64,000 nt of DNA from Mycoplasma sp. Ms02 (GCF_019720735.1 NZ_CP081302.1:310001-374000), one strand, 5' to 3'. Shown: positions 48,201 to 58,236, numbered from the stretch's first letter. The notes: generated by a model not told the origin, from the sequence alone. A program made the numbers and translations.

Positions 48201-48476
48201 GCACCTATAAGCCGCTTTTTGTACCTTGTAAACAAGGTGCTAGCAATTTATCTAATCTTACGATTTTTCTTCTTAGTTGTTATTCCCTTGAAGAAACTCC
48301 AGTACCAAAATTTCTGTTTCTACCTCATGGAGTTTACCCGTTTCACAATTCTCGTCTCTGTGGCACTAGTCGTCTAGGCTTAGGTTTATTAGACCTAACA
48401 TGAACACTACAGGCATTTCAGCCTGTGGTAGAGCGGACTTTCCTCTACTCAAAGAGCAGTAGCTAGCCGATGCAAA
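48199..48476 (-). ncRNA. rnpB: RNase P RNA, class B
   Basis: Ribozyme that trims tRNA 5' leaders. The conserved core GTAGAGGAAAGTCC near the 5' end, GGCTGAAATGCCTGTAGTG, CCACAGAGACGA, GAAACGGGTAAACTCC and AATTTTGGTA are all recognisable, in the order of the Bacillus-type molecule. P1 is TTGCATC/GGTGCAA. About 278 nt; ends are approximate. A TATGAT -10 lies just upstream. Confidence 0.93.
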
Positions 48477-48569
48477 AATATCATACCAAAAACATGAACA
48501 AAATGCTGCTTTTTCCTTTTTTTATCTTTTTTAAAATGAATTGAAAAAACTTTGACAAATAAAAATGGT

Positions 48570-49043
48570 ATGAGAAAAAAGATTGCATTTGCAATATTAG
48601 TTTTTTGTGTGTTTATTGCTAGCTTTTGTGCTGCTACAACCTTGAAAAAAGGAGGAAAGATTGTCAACAATTTCAAATACTCATACATAGTAAGTGGTGC
48701 TGTGCTCAGCCCACAAGAAATAAACACGAATCAAAAATTAACCCCGAGACAAATTTTTGCTAAAACAGGTCTTGAATCAGATGCTGACGTCTCAAGTTTT
48801 GACTACGACAAAATAAAAGAGCCTGGTGATTTGTTCGTACCATACAAAATGGAGAAAATAAAGATGAAAAATTTAAATAACATAATAGAACTTACAAAAA
48901 GGGGAGTTGGTAAAACTGCTGCAAAAAGAATTATTGAGTACGCAAAAACTAATGAGGAATACTCATGGGATGAAGTGTTAAGACTGCCTGGAGTTGGACC
49001 TGCAACTTTTGAAAAAGTTCAAAACATAATCTCAATTGACTAA
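48570..49043 (+). CDS. ComEA-like helix-hairpin-helix protein (157 aa)
   Basis: N-terminal membrane anchor (residues 4-20), an external linker, and a C-terminal double helix-hairpin-helix (LTKRGVGKTAAKRIIEYA and VLRLPGVGPATFEKV), the DNA-binding fold of ComEA. ComEA binds incoming double-stranded DNA during transformation. The next gene is ComEC-like. The start ATG at 48570 has no clear ribosome site; an in-frame TTG 18 nt upstream is less likely. Confidence 0.85.
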   Translation: MRKKIAFAILVFCVFIASFCAATTLKKGGKIVNNFKYSYIVSGAVLSPQEINTNQKLTPRQIFAKTGLESDADVSSFDYDKIKEPGDLFVPYKMEKIKMKNLNNIIELTKRGVGKTAAKRIIEYAKTNEEYSWDEVLRLPGVGPATFEKVQNIISID

Positions 49044-49081
49044 AGCCTCAGATTTATTGTCTTTTTGCTCTTTTTTTACTT

Positions 49082-50275
49082 TTGTTCTACGAAAAAAGAG
49101 AAGTTACCTATTTATTAGGATGTATCGCAATTTTAATTTTTGCTTTTTGTGCTTTGAGAGAATGAAAGATGCTTCTGATTGTAGGATCAATATTTTTAAC
49201 GATTGTATTATTACAAAATTACTACTATTATCACTATAAAATAGGCGAAAAAGGGACTTTCTATGTTTTAGAATCCGACAATGATGAGAGCTTTATCTCT
49301 ATTGATAATCGTCTTTTTTATACTAATAGAAAAAACTTAATTTCTGGAGAAGTTTATGATTACAAAGGTTTTAGCTCAAAGGGATACTTTTCCAAATCTA
49401 GTTTTATTTTAGATTTTTTAAGTTTTAAGACCGTGCGAAAAAGCGAAAAAACGTTTTGATCACTCTTCACTTTGAAGAATCAACTTATTCCGAATTACAT
49501 AAAGAACAGCTACGCATATTCCTTGATTTTTGGGCATTCGCCAAATAAGCAAGTATCAGCACTCTTGCAAAACTTGGGTATATTTCATCTTTTTGTAATA
49601 AGTGGTTTTCATTTTATAACGCTAGAAAAAATTCTGGGATATATTTTTAAGAACAGAAAATATGGTAATTTTTATACACTATCAATCTTGATTTTTTACT
49701 TCTTAATCTGTAAAATAGGTGTGTCATCGCTCAGAATCATAACAAGTAAGGTACTAGGTTTTTTCTCTAGAAAAGTCAAGATTGAAGTTTCGGCAGTAAA
49801 TCTTGAAACGGTTTGCATCTGTATTTTATTTTTAATAAATCCATGATTTTTACTATCACCTGGATTTTGGTTAAGTTGTGGACTTTCATCCCTTATTCAA
49901 AAGCGATATCAAAAAGAAAAGGATACAAAACAGGAGCATTGACTAAAAAGCTATTTAAAAACCAATTTCATTGCCTTTACTTTTATGTCTCCAGTCCTAT
50001 GGAGTTTTTCTAAAGAGGTGAACCTGCTAGCAATTTTGACCTGCTTAATCTTTACCCCAGTAATACAAGTTGTATACATTTGCTCTATCATTTTTATTAC
50101 TATTCCACAGGTGATTTGAGCGCTTGATAAGATTCTGTTTTTGATGCTTAAAGGATTTTCAGATTACTTATCTTTTTTAGTGATTGTAAACACTAGATTT
50201 AAGTATTTTTGACCAATATTTGCTTTTTTGTCATACAATTTTTGAATTTATAAAACAGTTCCTAAAAATATATAA
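49082..50275 (+). CDS. ComEC/Rec2-like competence channel protein (about 397 aa, short form)
   Basis: Polytopic membrane protein. A hydrophobic N-terminus leads to an OB-like external region (GEKGTFYVLESDN...), then the ComEC competence-domain core: SLIFGHSPNKQVSALLQNLGIFHLFVISGFHF, including the H(L/I)xxISGxH motif, and SSLRIITSKVLGF, then LLSPGFWLSCGLSSLI. The C-terminal metallo-beta-lactamase domain of long ComEC is absent. TGA Trp codons split it. The start is uncertain: no ATG before 49169 (which would cut off a membrane helix); TTG 49082 or an ATT at 49052 are options. Frame overlaps the comEA end. Confidence 0.8.
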
Positions 50276-50276
50276 T
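50271..50276 (+). promoter_or_regulatory. -10 box of holA (leaderless)
   Basis: Perfect TATAAT ending 6 nt before the holA ATG and overlapping the comEC stop codon. Confidence 0.5.
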
Positions 50277-50282
50277 TAATGA

Positions 50283-51224
50283 ATGAAAGTAATTGCAGGT
50301 CCAGAACAATTTTTTATAAAAAAACACTTAGCAGAAGCAAAAGAAGAAATTTCAAAAGAAAACGTATATTTTTTTGATTCAAACACAAATATTTCAGAAA
50401 TCATAGACCAGGTAGGGCAAAGACAAATCTTCCAAGAAAAAAGACTTTTTGTCTTTGACAACTTATCTGTTTTTAAAGAAAAAAGTGAATATGATTCTAA
50501 AAAAGATATTTATGATCAATTGATTGAAATTTTAAAAGAATCGGAAGCGTCGGGAGATGAAAGCGTCTTTTTACTTCAAGAGGAAAAAAGCTTGCAAAAC
50601 AACTTTAAAACGTACGTTTACTCGGTAGCAAAATTTTTAGATGCTAAGAAGCTTGATGTTAAAAATGTCGCAAACTTTATTCAAAATTATATTGAGTCAA
50701 AAGGTGGATCAATTGAAAGAGAAGCTTTATATGAGTACGTAAAGCTCGCAAATACAGATGCATTACTTTTAGCTAACGATTTAGATAAACTGCTTCTTAA
50801 TCAAAGGGTTATTACATTAGAACTACTTAGAAGCCACGAAACTTATTTTAGAGAAGAGAATTTATTTGCTTTTTCAAATTCTTTGGAAACGCTAAATTTT
50901 AAAAATATTTGAACTTCATACAAAAAAATGACAAAACAGCAAGTGGAAGCTAGAGTCCTTTTTGGTCAAATTTGCAATTTATTCACATTAGCAAGTGTTG
51001 TTAAAAATTACTCAAAAACAGGAATGAATATAAAGCAAATTGCAGTTGTTTTAAAAACTCACGAGTTTAGAGTAAGAAAAGCAGCAGATCTGGAAAGAAA
51101 AATTGGTGAAAAAAGACTTAAAAAAATTCTCTTGGATTTAAACGAAATAGATAAACAAATGAAATGAGAAGGGCAAGACATTGAAGAACTTACTGAACAA
51201 TTTATTATTAAAGAATTTGCGTAA
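50283..51224 (+). CDS. holA: DNA polymerase III delta subunit (313 aa)
   Basis: Clamp-loader delta subunit that opens the beta clamp. Start MKVIAGPEQFFIKKHL resembles HolA's YLIYGEDPFLI/K opening, followed by ENVYFFDSNT, RQIFQEKRLFVFDNL and the collar LEARVLFGQICNLFTLA-type segment with RVRKAADLERK. Two TGA Trp codons. It is downstream of comEA-comEC, as in many Firmicutes, where holA follows comEC. Confidence 0.85.
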
Positions 51225-52509
51225 AGAGCAATCCAAAAAAGACTTTTCGCCAGAGAATTACATCTTTTTAGACAAAAAAATATTTGAATCACTGAATCAT
51301 GTCATCATAAGGGACTATTTAACTTCTTTTCTTGCTTTCTTAAAGGGTAATTCAAGCAAGTATTTCACAGTAGTAATACCAGATCTTGAAGATTTACTAA
51401 ACTTTACATATTCAGATTCCGAGTATGAAATAAAAATAAAAAAAGAAGTAATATCTAACCTGAAACTTTTTTCTCAAAAATGTAAGTCAGAGGGAGCGAG
51501 AATTGGGATATGTGTTAATTTTGTAAGCATGCCTTCCTTAGAGAAAAAAGTGAATAGGATTCTTGAATACAAAAAAGAATCAGTAAATAACTACTGAGTA
51601 AATGTTGAAAAGGCAGACAAGAAAAAGAATAATTTATCAGACTTCTTAAAAACACAGTTATTAACATTAAGTGTTTCTGAGGACGGATATAGTGCTTTTA
51701 AAGGTGCTATTCATACCATTTCTAACTTTTATAAAAAAACATTCTACTGCGACATAATACTTTTAGAAAACGTAACCGAATATCTTGATAAAGCTGACAA
51801 AAAAGAAGTTTCTTCTTTTTGCGATGAAATCAATTACATCTTTGAAGGTATTTCTAAAAACGAAAGAATTACTTTTTCTATTCTAAACAAGTACACTGAT
51901 AACAATAAGTATATAAAGCAGTTTTTGGCTATGAATGCGTTCAAAAACATTATTATGCAACTTGATTGAAACGATAACAATTTCTTTGAAAAATACAGTT
52001 TCTGTGTTCAAAGAAGAATTCAGATGAGTCTAAAATACTCTGTGGATGAACCATTTTTAAATCAAGATAAGAGGTATTTTTCTTTTGTTGAAAGATTGGG
52101 TTCCATAATGAAATTGATAAATATAACTACGACCTCAACGTCCTTTAATTTTCATTACAACTATCATCAAAGACCCAAAGATATCAAAGATCAGTACTTT
52201 CACGAATTCGGTTGTTTAAACGACGTAGTTTATTCAAGTTTACATTACAAAGATATTTATGTAAAGCAAATTTTAGAAGCTCTAGACTTAAATAAGTCGA
52301 TGAAAAATTATTTATTTAAAAACCAGTGTAAAAAGTTTAAAAACGAAAAGAATGTATGGTCTTTCGAAATTTACAACGAAACTTTCAAATCAACCATTAT
52401 CTTTAATAATAACGAATCTGTCTCATTAATAGATGAAAAAGACTTTATAAAAAATTCAATACATAAGAAAACAATCCTTAAACCTTTTGAATTTAAGATA
52501 ATATCTTAA
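51181..52509 (+). CDS. Decayed GH13 (alpha-amylase/trehalose-phosphate hydrolase)-like protein (442 aa)
   Basis: The TTG start at 51181 overlaps holA by 44 nt and has AAGGG upstream. By eye, several segments follow the order of GH13 enzymes: FSQKCKSEGARIGICVNF occupies the place of the strand-3 region ending DLVVNH, the next part NRILEYKKESVNNYWVN matches KSKDNPYRDYYIW, and VERLGSIMKLINITTTSTSFNFHYNY matches the ..LATLLHTLKGTPYIYQGEEIG.. region. The end TILKPFEFKII fits the GH13 C-terminal LRPYEA motif. The catalytic Asp/Glu/Asp motifs (DGFRxD, GE, NHD) are not seen, so it would be inactive. Its origin is inference; a wholly unknown protein cannot be excluded. Confidence 0.5.
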
Positions 52510-52527
52510 AGTTTTTAATTACAAATA

Positions 52528-52561
52528 AAACACTATATGCAATCATAAGCATATAGTGTTT
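52528..52561. terminator. Bidirectional terminator
   Basis: Perfect 13-bp stem aaacactatatgc/gcatatagtgttt with an 8-nt loop between converging genes. Confidence 0.9.
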
Positions 52562-52565
52562 TAAT

Positions 52566-52739
52566 CTACTTATCAGATTTTTTCTTTTTCATTCTTTCCT
52601 TTAACATTAGCATAGGAAGATCTCTTGAAATTCCGTGTTCTTCTAGAACTTCTTCCATCACTTCTTGATAAAAAGCTCTTTCATAATCATTTAATTTATT
52701 AATCGAAAGAACTTTTGTTTTCACTTTTGTTTTTGCCAT
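52566..52739 (-). CDS. Small basic protein of unknown function (57 aa)
   Basis: MAKTKVKTKVLSINKLNDYE start, mostly helical and ending MKKKKSDK. The start at ATG 52739 is chosen over an earlier in-frame ATG at 52763 because a TATTAT box lies 6 nt before it. Codons are normal for the genome and the gene ends just before a strong terminator. Family not recognised. Confidence 0.6.
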   Translation of the reverse strand: MAKTKVKTKVLSINKLNDYERAFYQEVMEEVLEEHGISRDLPMLMLKERMKKKKSDK

Positions 52740-52889
52740 AAATAAATAATATAAAAATGACATCGACTTTAAACAAAAATGTGAATAATTTTGAACTATT
52801 TTAGATGCTTATTTTCATAAATATTCGTTTTATGTCAATATAACTGCTAAATCGGCTAAAATTAAAATATAAAGAGATAGGAGATTTAA

Positions 52890-54959
52890 ATGAAGAAGTG
52901 AAAATTATTATTAACTACTGCTGCTCCATTATTACCTGTAGCCGTAATGATGGCTTCAGCAGAAACAGACTCTCTAGAGGATATAGAACCTGAAGATAAG
53001 TTAGAAACCGAAGGAGCTAGACTTGATGCTATAAAGTCTAACCTTGAAATAAAAGTCAAAGAAGGAGCAGAGGCACTTCAAGAGCCTGCAATTCACTGAA
53101 GCTCTCCTGATGAAATAGCAACAGATTTAATATTGGTATATCAAGGACAGGAAAAAGCCTTAGAGGAAGGGCAAGATGAATGAGTATTTGAGGACCAAGA
53201 TTTCAAAGTTAAAAGAGATGAGCTTTCTATTGAGGATCAAAATGATATTGAAGGATATTTAAAAATAAGAATAGATATGGTCTACAGTAATACAGATGAA
53301 GAATACACTTCATTATCTGAAGAACCTAAAGTTATAAAAATCACTGGATTTAAAACAGAAGAGGATAGATTAAATCAATTAATTAAAGAAGGTTCTCTAG
53401 GTCCAAAGGGTCAAGCTAGAGATCCAGAAGCGATGAAAGAAGTTAATGTAGACGATGTAACAAACCAGAACTTCTTAGAACACGTAATTCTCGGTGTTGG
53501 TGATAACGCGAGTGCTTTATTTGCAGATTTATCTTTTGTAGAAATTAAAGAAAGAAATCAAGACGAAGGAACAATCACCATAAAAGCAAAAATAAAATCA
53601 AACAAAACATATGGTGAATTGGTCAGAGACGATAGTTGAACAATACCTGAAGGTGCAGGAAAAGATGCAGTTTCTAATGTTTCTTCTACAGATACAGTTG
53701 ATGTTATTGTTACAGGATTTAAAAAACCAACAACTGCAGTTGAAGAACCACCTGTAACTAATGAAGACGAAACCAATAGTGCCAACACAAATGGGGAAAA
53801 TGCTGTCGAAGCAGTTAATTCAGACACAAATGAGACTCCTGAAAAGGTTTCTGAAAATACACAAGAGTCTCCCGAACCTACAGAAGAGAACGAATCTGAG
53901 CCAAAAAATGAAGAGATGTCAGATCAACCAAGCGAAGATATGAATTCAAATGAAGAGACTGAAGAACAAGTTAATTCTGCTTCAGAAAAGCTAAAAGAAG
54001 CTACTGAAAAAACTAGAAAAGTAGTTTTAGATCTTGCAAAAAATTCAGATCTAAAAGAAGAATTAATGTTTATGTCAAGTTTGATTGCAGCATCCGAAAC
54101 TGTACTTAATAAAGAAACATCTATTTCTAAGGTTAACGACTTTCTAAACCATGAATCAACAGGTGAAGCAGTTCAAATAGCTGAATCTTCTGAATTAACA
54201 GATGAACAAGTAAATGACTTAATTAGAGTTCACGAGCTTTTAAGAGCAAAAATTCAAGAGAAATTAAAACCATCAACAGAAACTTCTAAAAATACTGCAA
54301 AAGAAGCACCTGCAGCAAACGACAATCAAGGTTTAAGTTCTGATAACCAGTCAGCAGATCAACCTACAACATCAAACGAGGATGAAACCAATACAGGCAA
54401 TTCTGAAAATAACACGCCAGAAAACAGCAAGGATTCTTCTGAAGATACTTCTGATATCACAAACAAAACAGAAGAAGAAATAAATAACTCTGGAGATACT
54501 TCGAATAATAATGCTAACGAAGAATTGAGTAGTTCAGAAAATGATGAAGACAATGCAAATAAAGAGTCGAATTCTCAAGGTTCATCGGAAAACGCAAATG
54601 CAGAACAACCTGCAAATACAGGCGAAAGCACTCCGACAAAATCTGAAGAGATTGCAAATCAAAATGCAAATAATGAAAATACATCAGAAAACGCAAATGC
54701 AGAAAAACCTGCAAATACAGGTCAAAGCACTCCAGCAAAATCTGAAGTACAAGAAGACAGCAAACCTGCAGTAAAAGAAGATACAAAAGCACAAGAAAAT
54801 AACAACAAACAAGAAATTGAGAAAAAAGGTATCTTAGAGAGATTATCTATTTGATACTGAATAACAGGTGCATTAGCTACTGTATTCTTAACAATATTCT
54901 TCATTATATTCTTCTGACGTAGAAAAAAAGATGATGAAGATCAACCAGCTCAAAAGTAA
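52890..54959 (+). CDS. Large surface protein, low-complexity stalk and C-terminal anchor (689 aa)
   Basis: Signal sequence of 22 residues without a lipobox (APLLPVAVMMASA); GATAGGAG-type ribosome site. Residues about 25-290 form a mixed, folded-looking domain with two strands VIKITGFK and VDVIVTGFK framing it, reminiscent of mycoplasma variable surface lipoprotein domains. Residues 290-650 are Glu/Asn/Ser/Thr-rich low complexity with a helical island (ATEKTRKVVLDLAKNSDL...). The C-terminus is one membrane helix (YWITGALATVFLTIFFIIFFW) with an RRKK stop-transfer tail. Two 63-nt direct repeats lie in the stalk. TGA Trp codons split it. Function unknown. Confidence 0.85.
54585..54647 (+). repeat. 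63-nt direct repeat, copy 1
   Basis: Encodes SENANAEQPANTGESTPTKS plus one Glu; nearly identical to the copy 99 nt downstream (54684-54746). Confidence 0.8.
54684..54746 (+). repeat. 63-nt direct repeat, copy 2
   Basis: In frame with copy 1; differs at a few bases (Q/K, E/Q and T/A changes). Confidence 0.8.
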
Positions 54960-54967
54960 TGCAAAAT

Positions 54968-54992
54968 AAAAGCAAGTAATACTTGCTTTTTT
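54968..54992 (+). terminator. Terminator of the large surface gene
   Basis: Stem aaaagcaagta/tacttgctttt followed by T-run, 9 nt after the stop. Confidence 0.85.
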
Positions 54993-55020
54993 CTTTTATG
55001 GCTGTCAGACGGAAATAAAC

Positions 55021-55042
55021 AAAAAAAGGCAAATGCCTTTTT
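55021..55042 (-). terminator. Terminator of the aquaporin/D-LDH operon
   Basis: Stem AAAAAGGCA/TGCCTTTTT with A/T-runs on both sides, immediately after the aquaporin stop codon. Confidence 0.8.
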
Positions 55043-55044
55043 TA

Positions 55045-55977
55045 TTATTTTTGGTTTGGTTTTGTCATGTTGCTTGGTCTGTTGTTTTTGTATTCAATGA
55101 TTTTAACAACAAGTGGGTTTACGTATTTTTCTGTAAATCCTTGTACTCAGATGTAGAATACTGAACCAAATAGACCACCCAGAACCATTGCTACTGTTCC
55201 TAAAGCAACATCTTTGTATTGTTCGTAATTAGGGTAGAAAAGTAGTGTAGGAAGTTGTTGCGCTAAACCTCTGGCAGGGTTGATAGCTGCTGTTCCACTT
55301 AAAACACCCATTCAAACAACAAGTGAAATGATAAACATAATCATTAAGTCACGGTATTTGTTGTCAATTCTTGGTGAAAAGATTGGGAATAGAAGACAAG
55401 CAACCATAATCGCTTCGATCACAAAGATGTAAATAAATCCTGCTAAATGGTGGTGTCCGTTGTATCCGTCTACTGTTAAAATTTGGTTAAATACGCTGGC
55501 ATTAACAACTTTTGTTGTTTCGATCGCGTGATTAGCTGTGTGAGCTCCTGCGTTTCTACCAACTGCGTAAATGATTAAAGCTGCGATGAATGCCCCAATG
55601 ATTTGCATAGTTCATTTCATTAGTGCATAAGGAAGTGTGTTTGTTCCTTTTAAAAGTCTTGTTAAAGTAACTGCCGGGTTTAAATCACAACTTCAACGTA
55701 GGAATGTAAATAAACAAATTCCTACAATAATGAATCCTGCAAAGAATCCAACAAATCATTTAAATGTTAAGTAGTGTTCGATAACACTATATTCTGTAAC
55801 GTGTGTGCTTAGTCCTGCAAGACCAAGTGAAATAAATACTGTTCCGATAATTTCAGAAATCGCATGAATAAATCATGTTTTTTTATCTTTTGGTTGTTCT
55901 GCGTTTACTCTTTTTGCTTTTGTTAGTCCGAAGTATTTAAAAACTGATAATTTTTCTGTGTTCTGCATACTATCCAT
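55045..55977 (-). CDS. glpF: Aquaporin-family glycerol facilitator (310 aa)
   Basis: Major intrinsic protein with six membrane helices and both selectivity loops: CDLNPAVTL (residues 98-106) and TAAINPARGL (229-238). The Asn/Pro/Ala motifs are intact. The N-terminal 35 residues are a hydrophilic extension; the C-terminal tail is short and basic. Probably moves glycerol or water (possibly lactate, given its neighbour). Start ATG 55977 overlaps the ldhA stop region by 8 nt; ATG 55968 is the alternative. Confidence 0.88.
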
Positions 55978-57007
55978 TCTGCACACGACCTGATTCTAAA
56001 AGCTTAAGTGCTTTAGAGAAGTCACCTTTTTGTGCGTCATCTGCGTTTTCAAGAGTAATTTTTGCAATTTGTGTAAGGGCAACGTTTGTTAAGAACGCTT
56101 GGTGTGATGTAACTACAACGTTATCCATTTGGATAAGTTCGTATCATTGAGGGTCAATTTTTTTGTATTCTTCAATTTTGTCAGAAATGTCTTCGTAAAA
56201 TCTTCCTTCTTCTCTTTCAAGAACGTCTGTAGCTAGACCAGCAATAACACCTGATTTTAATCCATCAATCATTGCTTGTAAGTCCATCAATTCACCACGA
56301 GCTGAGTTTACAATCAGCATTCCAGGTTTCATAACTTTAACTGCTTCTGCATCAAGTAAATATTTTGTTGATGGTAATAAAGGTGCGTGAAGCGACATAA
56401 AGTCTGCTTCTTTTAAGATTCTGTTTAATGAAGCATATTCAAATCCTAGCTCTTGTGCTAAGTGTGGGAAGTTTGTTTCGCTGAAAATGTCAAATACAAG
56501 TACTTTTGCACCAAAACCTTTAGCGATTTTAATGAAAGCTTGACCAATTTTTCCACTTCCGATAACACCGAATGTTGAACCAAAAACAGTTTTACCGTCT
56601 AGTCCACTTAGTGTAAAGTCATATTTTTTAACTTTTGAACTTGCTTTAACAATATTTCTGTTTAAAGCTAATAATGAAGTCATAGCAAATTCTGCCACTG
56701 ACTCTGCTGAGTAATTTGGTACTCTGAATACTTCGATACCTAATTTTGCTGCTGTTGCTAAATCCACTTTGTTGTATCCCATTGATCTTTGGAATCAGAA
56801 TTTAACACCAAATTTAGCTAATAATTCTAAAACATATTTGTCACCGTATGTGTTAACAAAACCACAAACAGCATCAAATCCTTTTGTTAATTGCACTGTG
56901 TTTAAGTTTAAGTTTTCTTCAAAATAAACAATTTCGTGTCTTCCGTTATTTACGCTATCGAAGTATTTCTTGTCATACTCTTTAGCGTCAAAAAAAGCTA
57001 TTTTCAT
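55970..57007 (-). CDS. ldhA: D-lactate dehydrogenase-like 2-hydroxyacid dehydrogenase (345 aa)
   Basis: NAD-dependent D-isomer-specific 2-hydroxyacid dehydrogenase. The Rossmann loop FGVIGSGKIGQAF (146-158), the SARGELMD catalytic Arg region, the LEREEGRF Glu and TSHQAFLT His are all present. GLDGKTVFGSTFGVIG has a short insertion before the glycine loop compared with typical sequences. Likely reduces pyruvate to D-lactate to recycle NADH. Followed in the operon by the aquaporin gene. AGGAG precedes ATG at 57007. Confidence 0.88.
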
Positions 57008-57042
57008 TTGTAATAATCTCCTAATGTGCTTAGTTTCCTTAT

Positions 57043-57048
57043 ATTATA
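57043..57048 (-). promoter_or_regulatory. -10 box of ldhA
   Basis: Perfect TATAAT on the minus strand about 36 nt upstream of the ldhA ATG; the AGGAG ribosome site lies between. The remaining 160 bp to the next gene is A/T-rich without recognisable features. Confidence 0.55.
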
Positions 57049-57200
57049 ATTTTTTATTTTTTAGCAGCAAAAAAATATTTGTTATTTTTTAAATTTAATA
57101 AGAAAAAATAATCAATTTTTAAAGTTAAAATCTAAAAGGAAAAAATGCATTTTTTTGCTTTTTTTATCTTTTTTTATAAGTTTTTTACGATTTATTGCAA

Positions 57201-57206
57201 TATAAG
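57201..57206 (+). promoter_or_regulatory. -10 box of dprA (leaderless)
   Basis: TATAAG ending 5 nt before the dprA ATG; no ribosome site. Confidence 0.4.
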
Positions 57207-57211
57207 TTGTT

Positions 57212-57937
57212 ATGTTGGCACAAAAAATTATTTTTTTATCACTTATTTTTAGTGGCGATTATGAAGAAATCAAAAAACACATGAGGAAAAATACGTCAGT
57301 TTGAAGGGAGAATTTGGATTGAACTGCAAGAGTATTAAAAGATAGCAAATATAAATGTGTAACTGCTGCAGATCCTGATTTTCCAATTCAACTCAAGAAC
57401 TCAAAAAATTTACCTTTGGCTCTATTTTACAAAGGTGATTTTAATTTATTGAAAGCAAAAAAGAGACACTTCATAATCAGTAAAGCAACTAAAAAAGATA
57501 TTTCAGAATCAGATCTTATGAATATAGAGGACAAAGTGCCCTTAATTTATCTAGACAATGAAAATGAGAAAGCTTTTTTGAATAAATTAAATCAGGAAAA
57601 TAAAAGCTCGGTTGTAATACTTAGTCACCAAGACGAAAGTTTGATAAACAGATATGGAGATAAAAATCTCATTATTTGATTCAATACAAACCCTAGACAC
57701 CCTTTAAGACATGATTTTGGGATAAGGAATTTCGTAGCTTCTTGTTTCTGTGATAGTTTAGTGCTTGTTGATGTAGAAAAAAGCAAAAAACTTTGGAGTT
57801 TAATTTCAAACTATAGCGAAGTAGGAAAAACTGTTATTTGCTATGAAACAGATGTAAATTATCAACAAAGAAACTGATTTTATGAAAATGATTTGCCAGT
57901 TGCTTTCATGAATGAACCGACGGAAATACAGATATAA
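57212..57937 (+). CDS. dprA: DNA-processing protein DprA/Smf, short divergent form (241 aa)
   Basis: The N-terminal third has the DprA pattern ADPDFPIQLKN...LPLALFYKGD. The Rossmann part is degenerate at its GxxR loop, but the end fits: LIIWFNTNPRHPLRHDFGIRNFVASCFCDSLVLVDVEKS (the family has P.....F..RNRiIaglsd...VvEa) and then GKTVICYE. DprA loads RecA on incoming single strands. Ends at a bidirectional terminator. Trp codons include TGA. The loss of the VGSR loop is odd and may mean reduced activity. Confidence 0.75.
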
Positions 57938-57962
57938 AAAAGAATAGCTTACGCTATTCTTG
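57938..57962. terminator. Bidirectional terminator between dprA and rpmA
   Basis: Perfect stem aagaatagc/gctattctt, TTAC loop. Confidence 0.85.
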
Positions 57963-57968
57963 AAAATC

Positions 57969-58229
57969 TTATTGTTTTCTTTCAGTATAAACAGAAGCAA
58001 ATTTTCTATTTCTTCTAGTTTCATATTTTACGTAACCATCAATAACTGTGTATAGTGTGTCATCTCCACCACGCTTAACATTCACACCAGGGAAAATCTT
58101 TGTACCTCTTTGACGGTAAATGATTGATCCAGCTGTTGCGAATTGTCCATCACCTAACTTAGCACCTAGTCTTCTTCCGGCCGAATCACGACCGTTACGT
58201 GTCGAACCACCGGCTTTCGTTGTTGCCAT
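57969..58229 (-). CDS. rpmA: Ribosomal protein L27 (86 aa)
   Basis: Starts [17 protein letters not shown]-like right after the initiator Met and three residues, so it has no N-terminal extension. The body [21 protein letters not shown] and [14 protein letters not shown] is typical. Seven nt separate it from rplU, with no cysteine-protease (Prp) gene between. Confidence 0.96.
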   Translation of the reverse strand: MATTKAGGSTRNGRDSAGRRLGAKLGDGQFATAGSIIYRQRGTKIFPGVNVKRGGDDTLYTVIDGYVKYETRRNRKFASVYTERKQ

Positions 58230-58236
58230 GTGTTAA

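Noticed and set aside
49036-49239. 67-residue ORF with a TTG start overlapping the comEA end
   Set aside because: It competes with the ComEC-like frame, which carries the hydrophobic segments; amino-acid composition is that of a frame shadow.
54514-54792. Leu-rich minus-strand ORF resembling membrane repeats
   Set aside because: Antisense shadow of the Glu/Asn-rich stalk in the large surface protein.
57060-57200. A/T-rich intergenic region before dprA considered as an origin or matS-like region
   Set aside because: No DnaA-box-like clusters or inverted repeats are evident; only poly(T)/poly(A) stretches.
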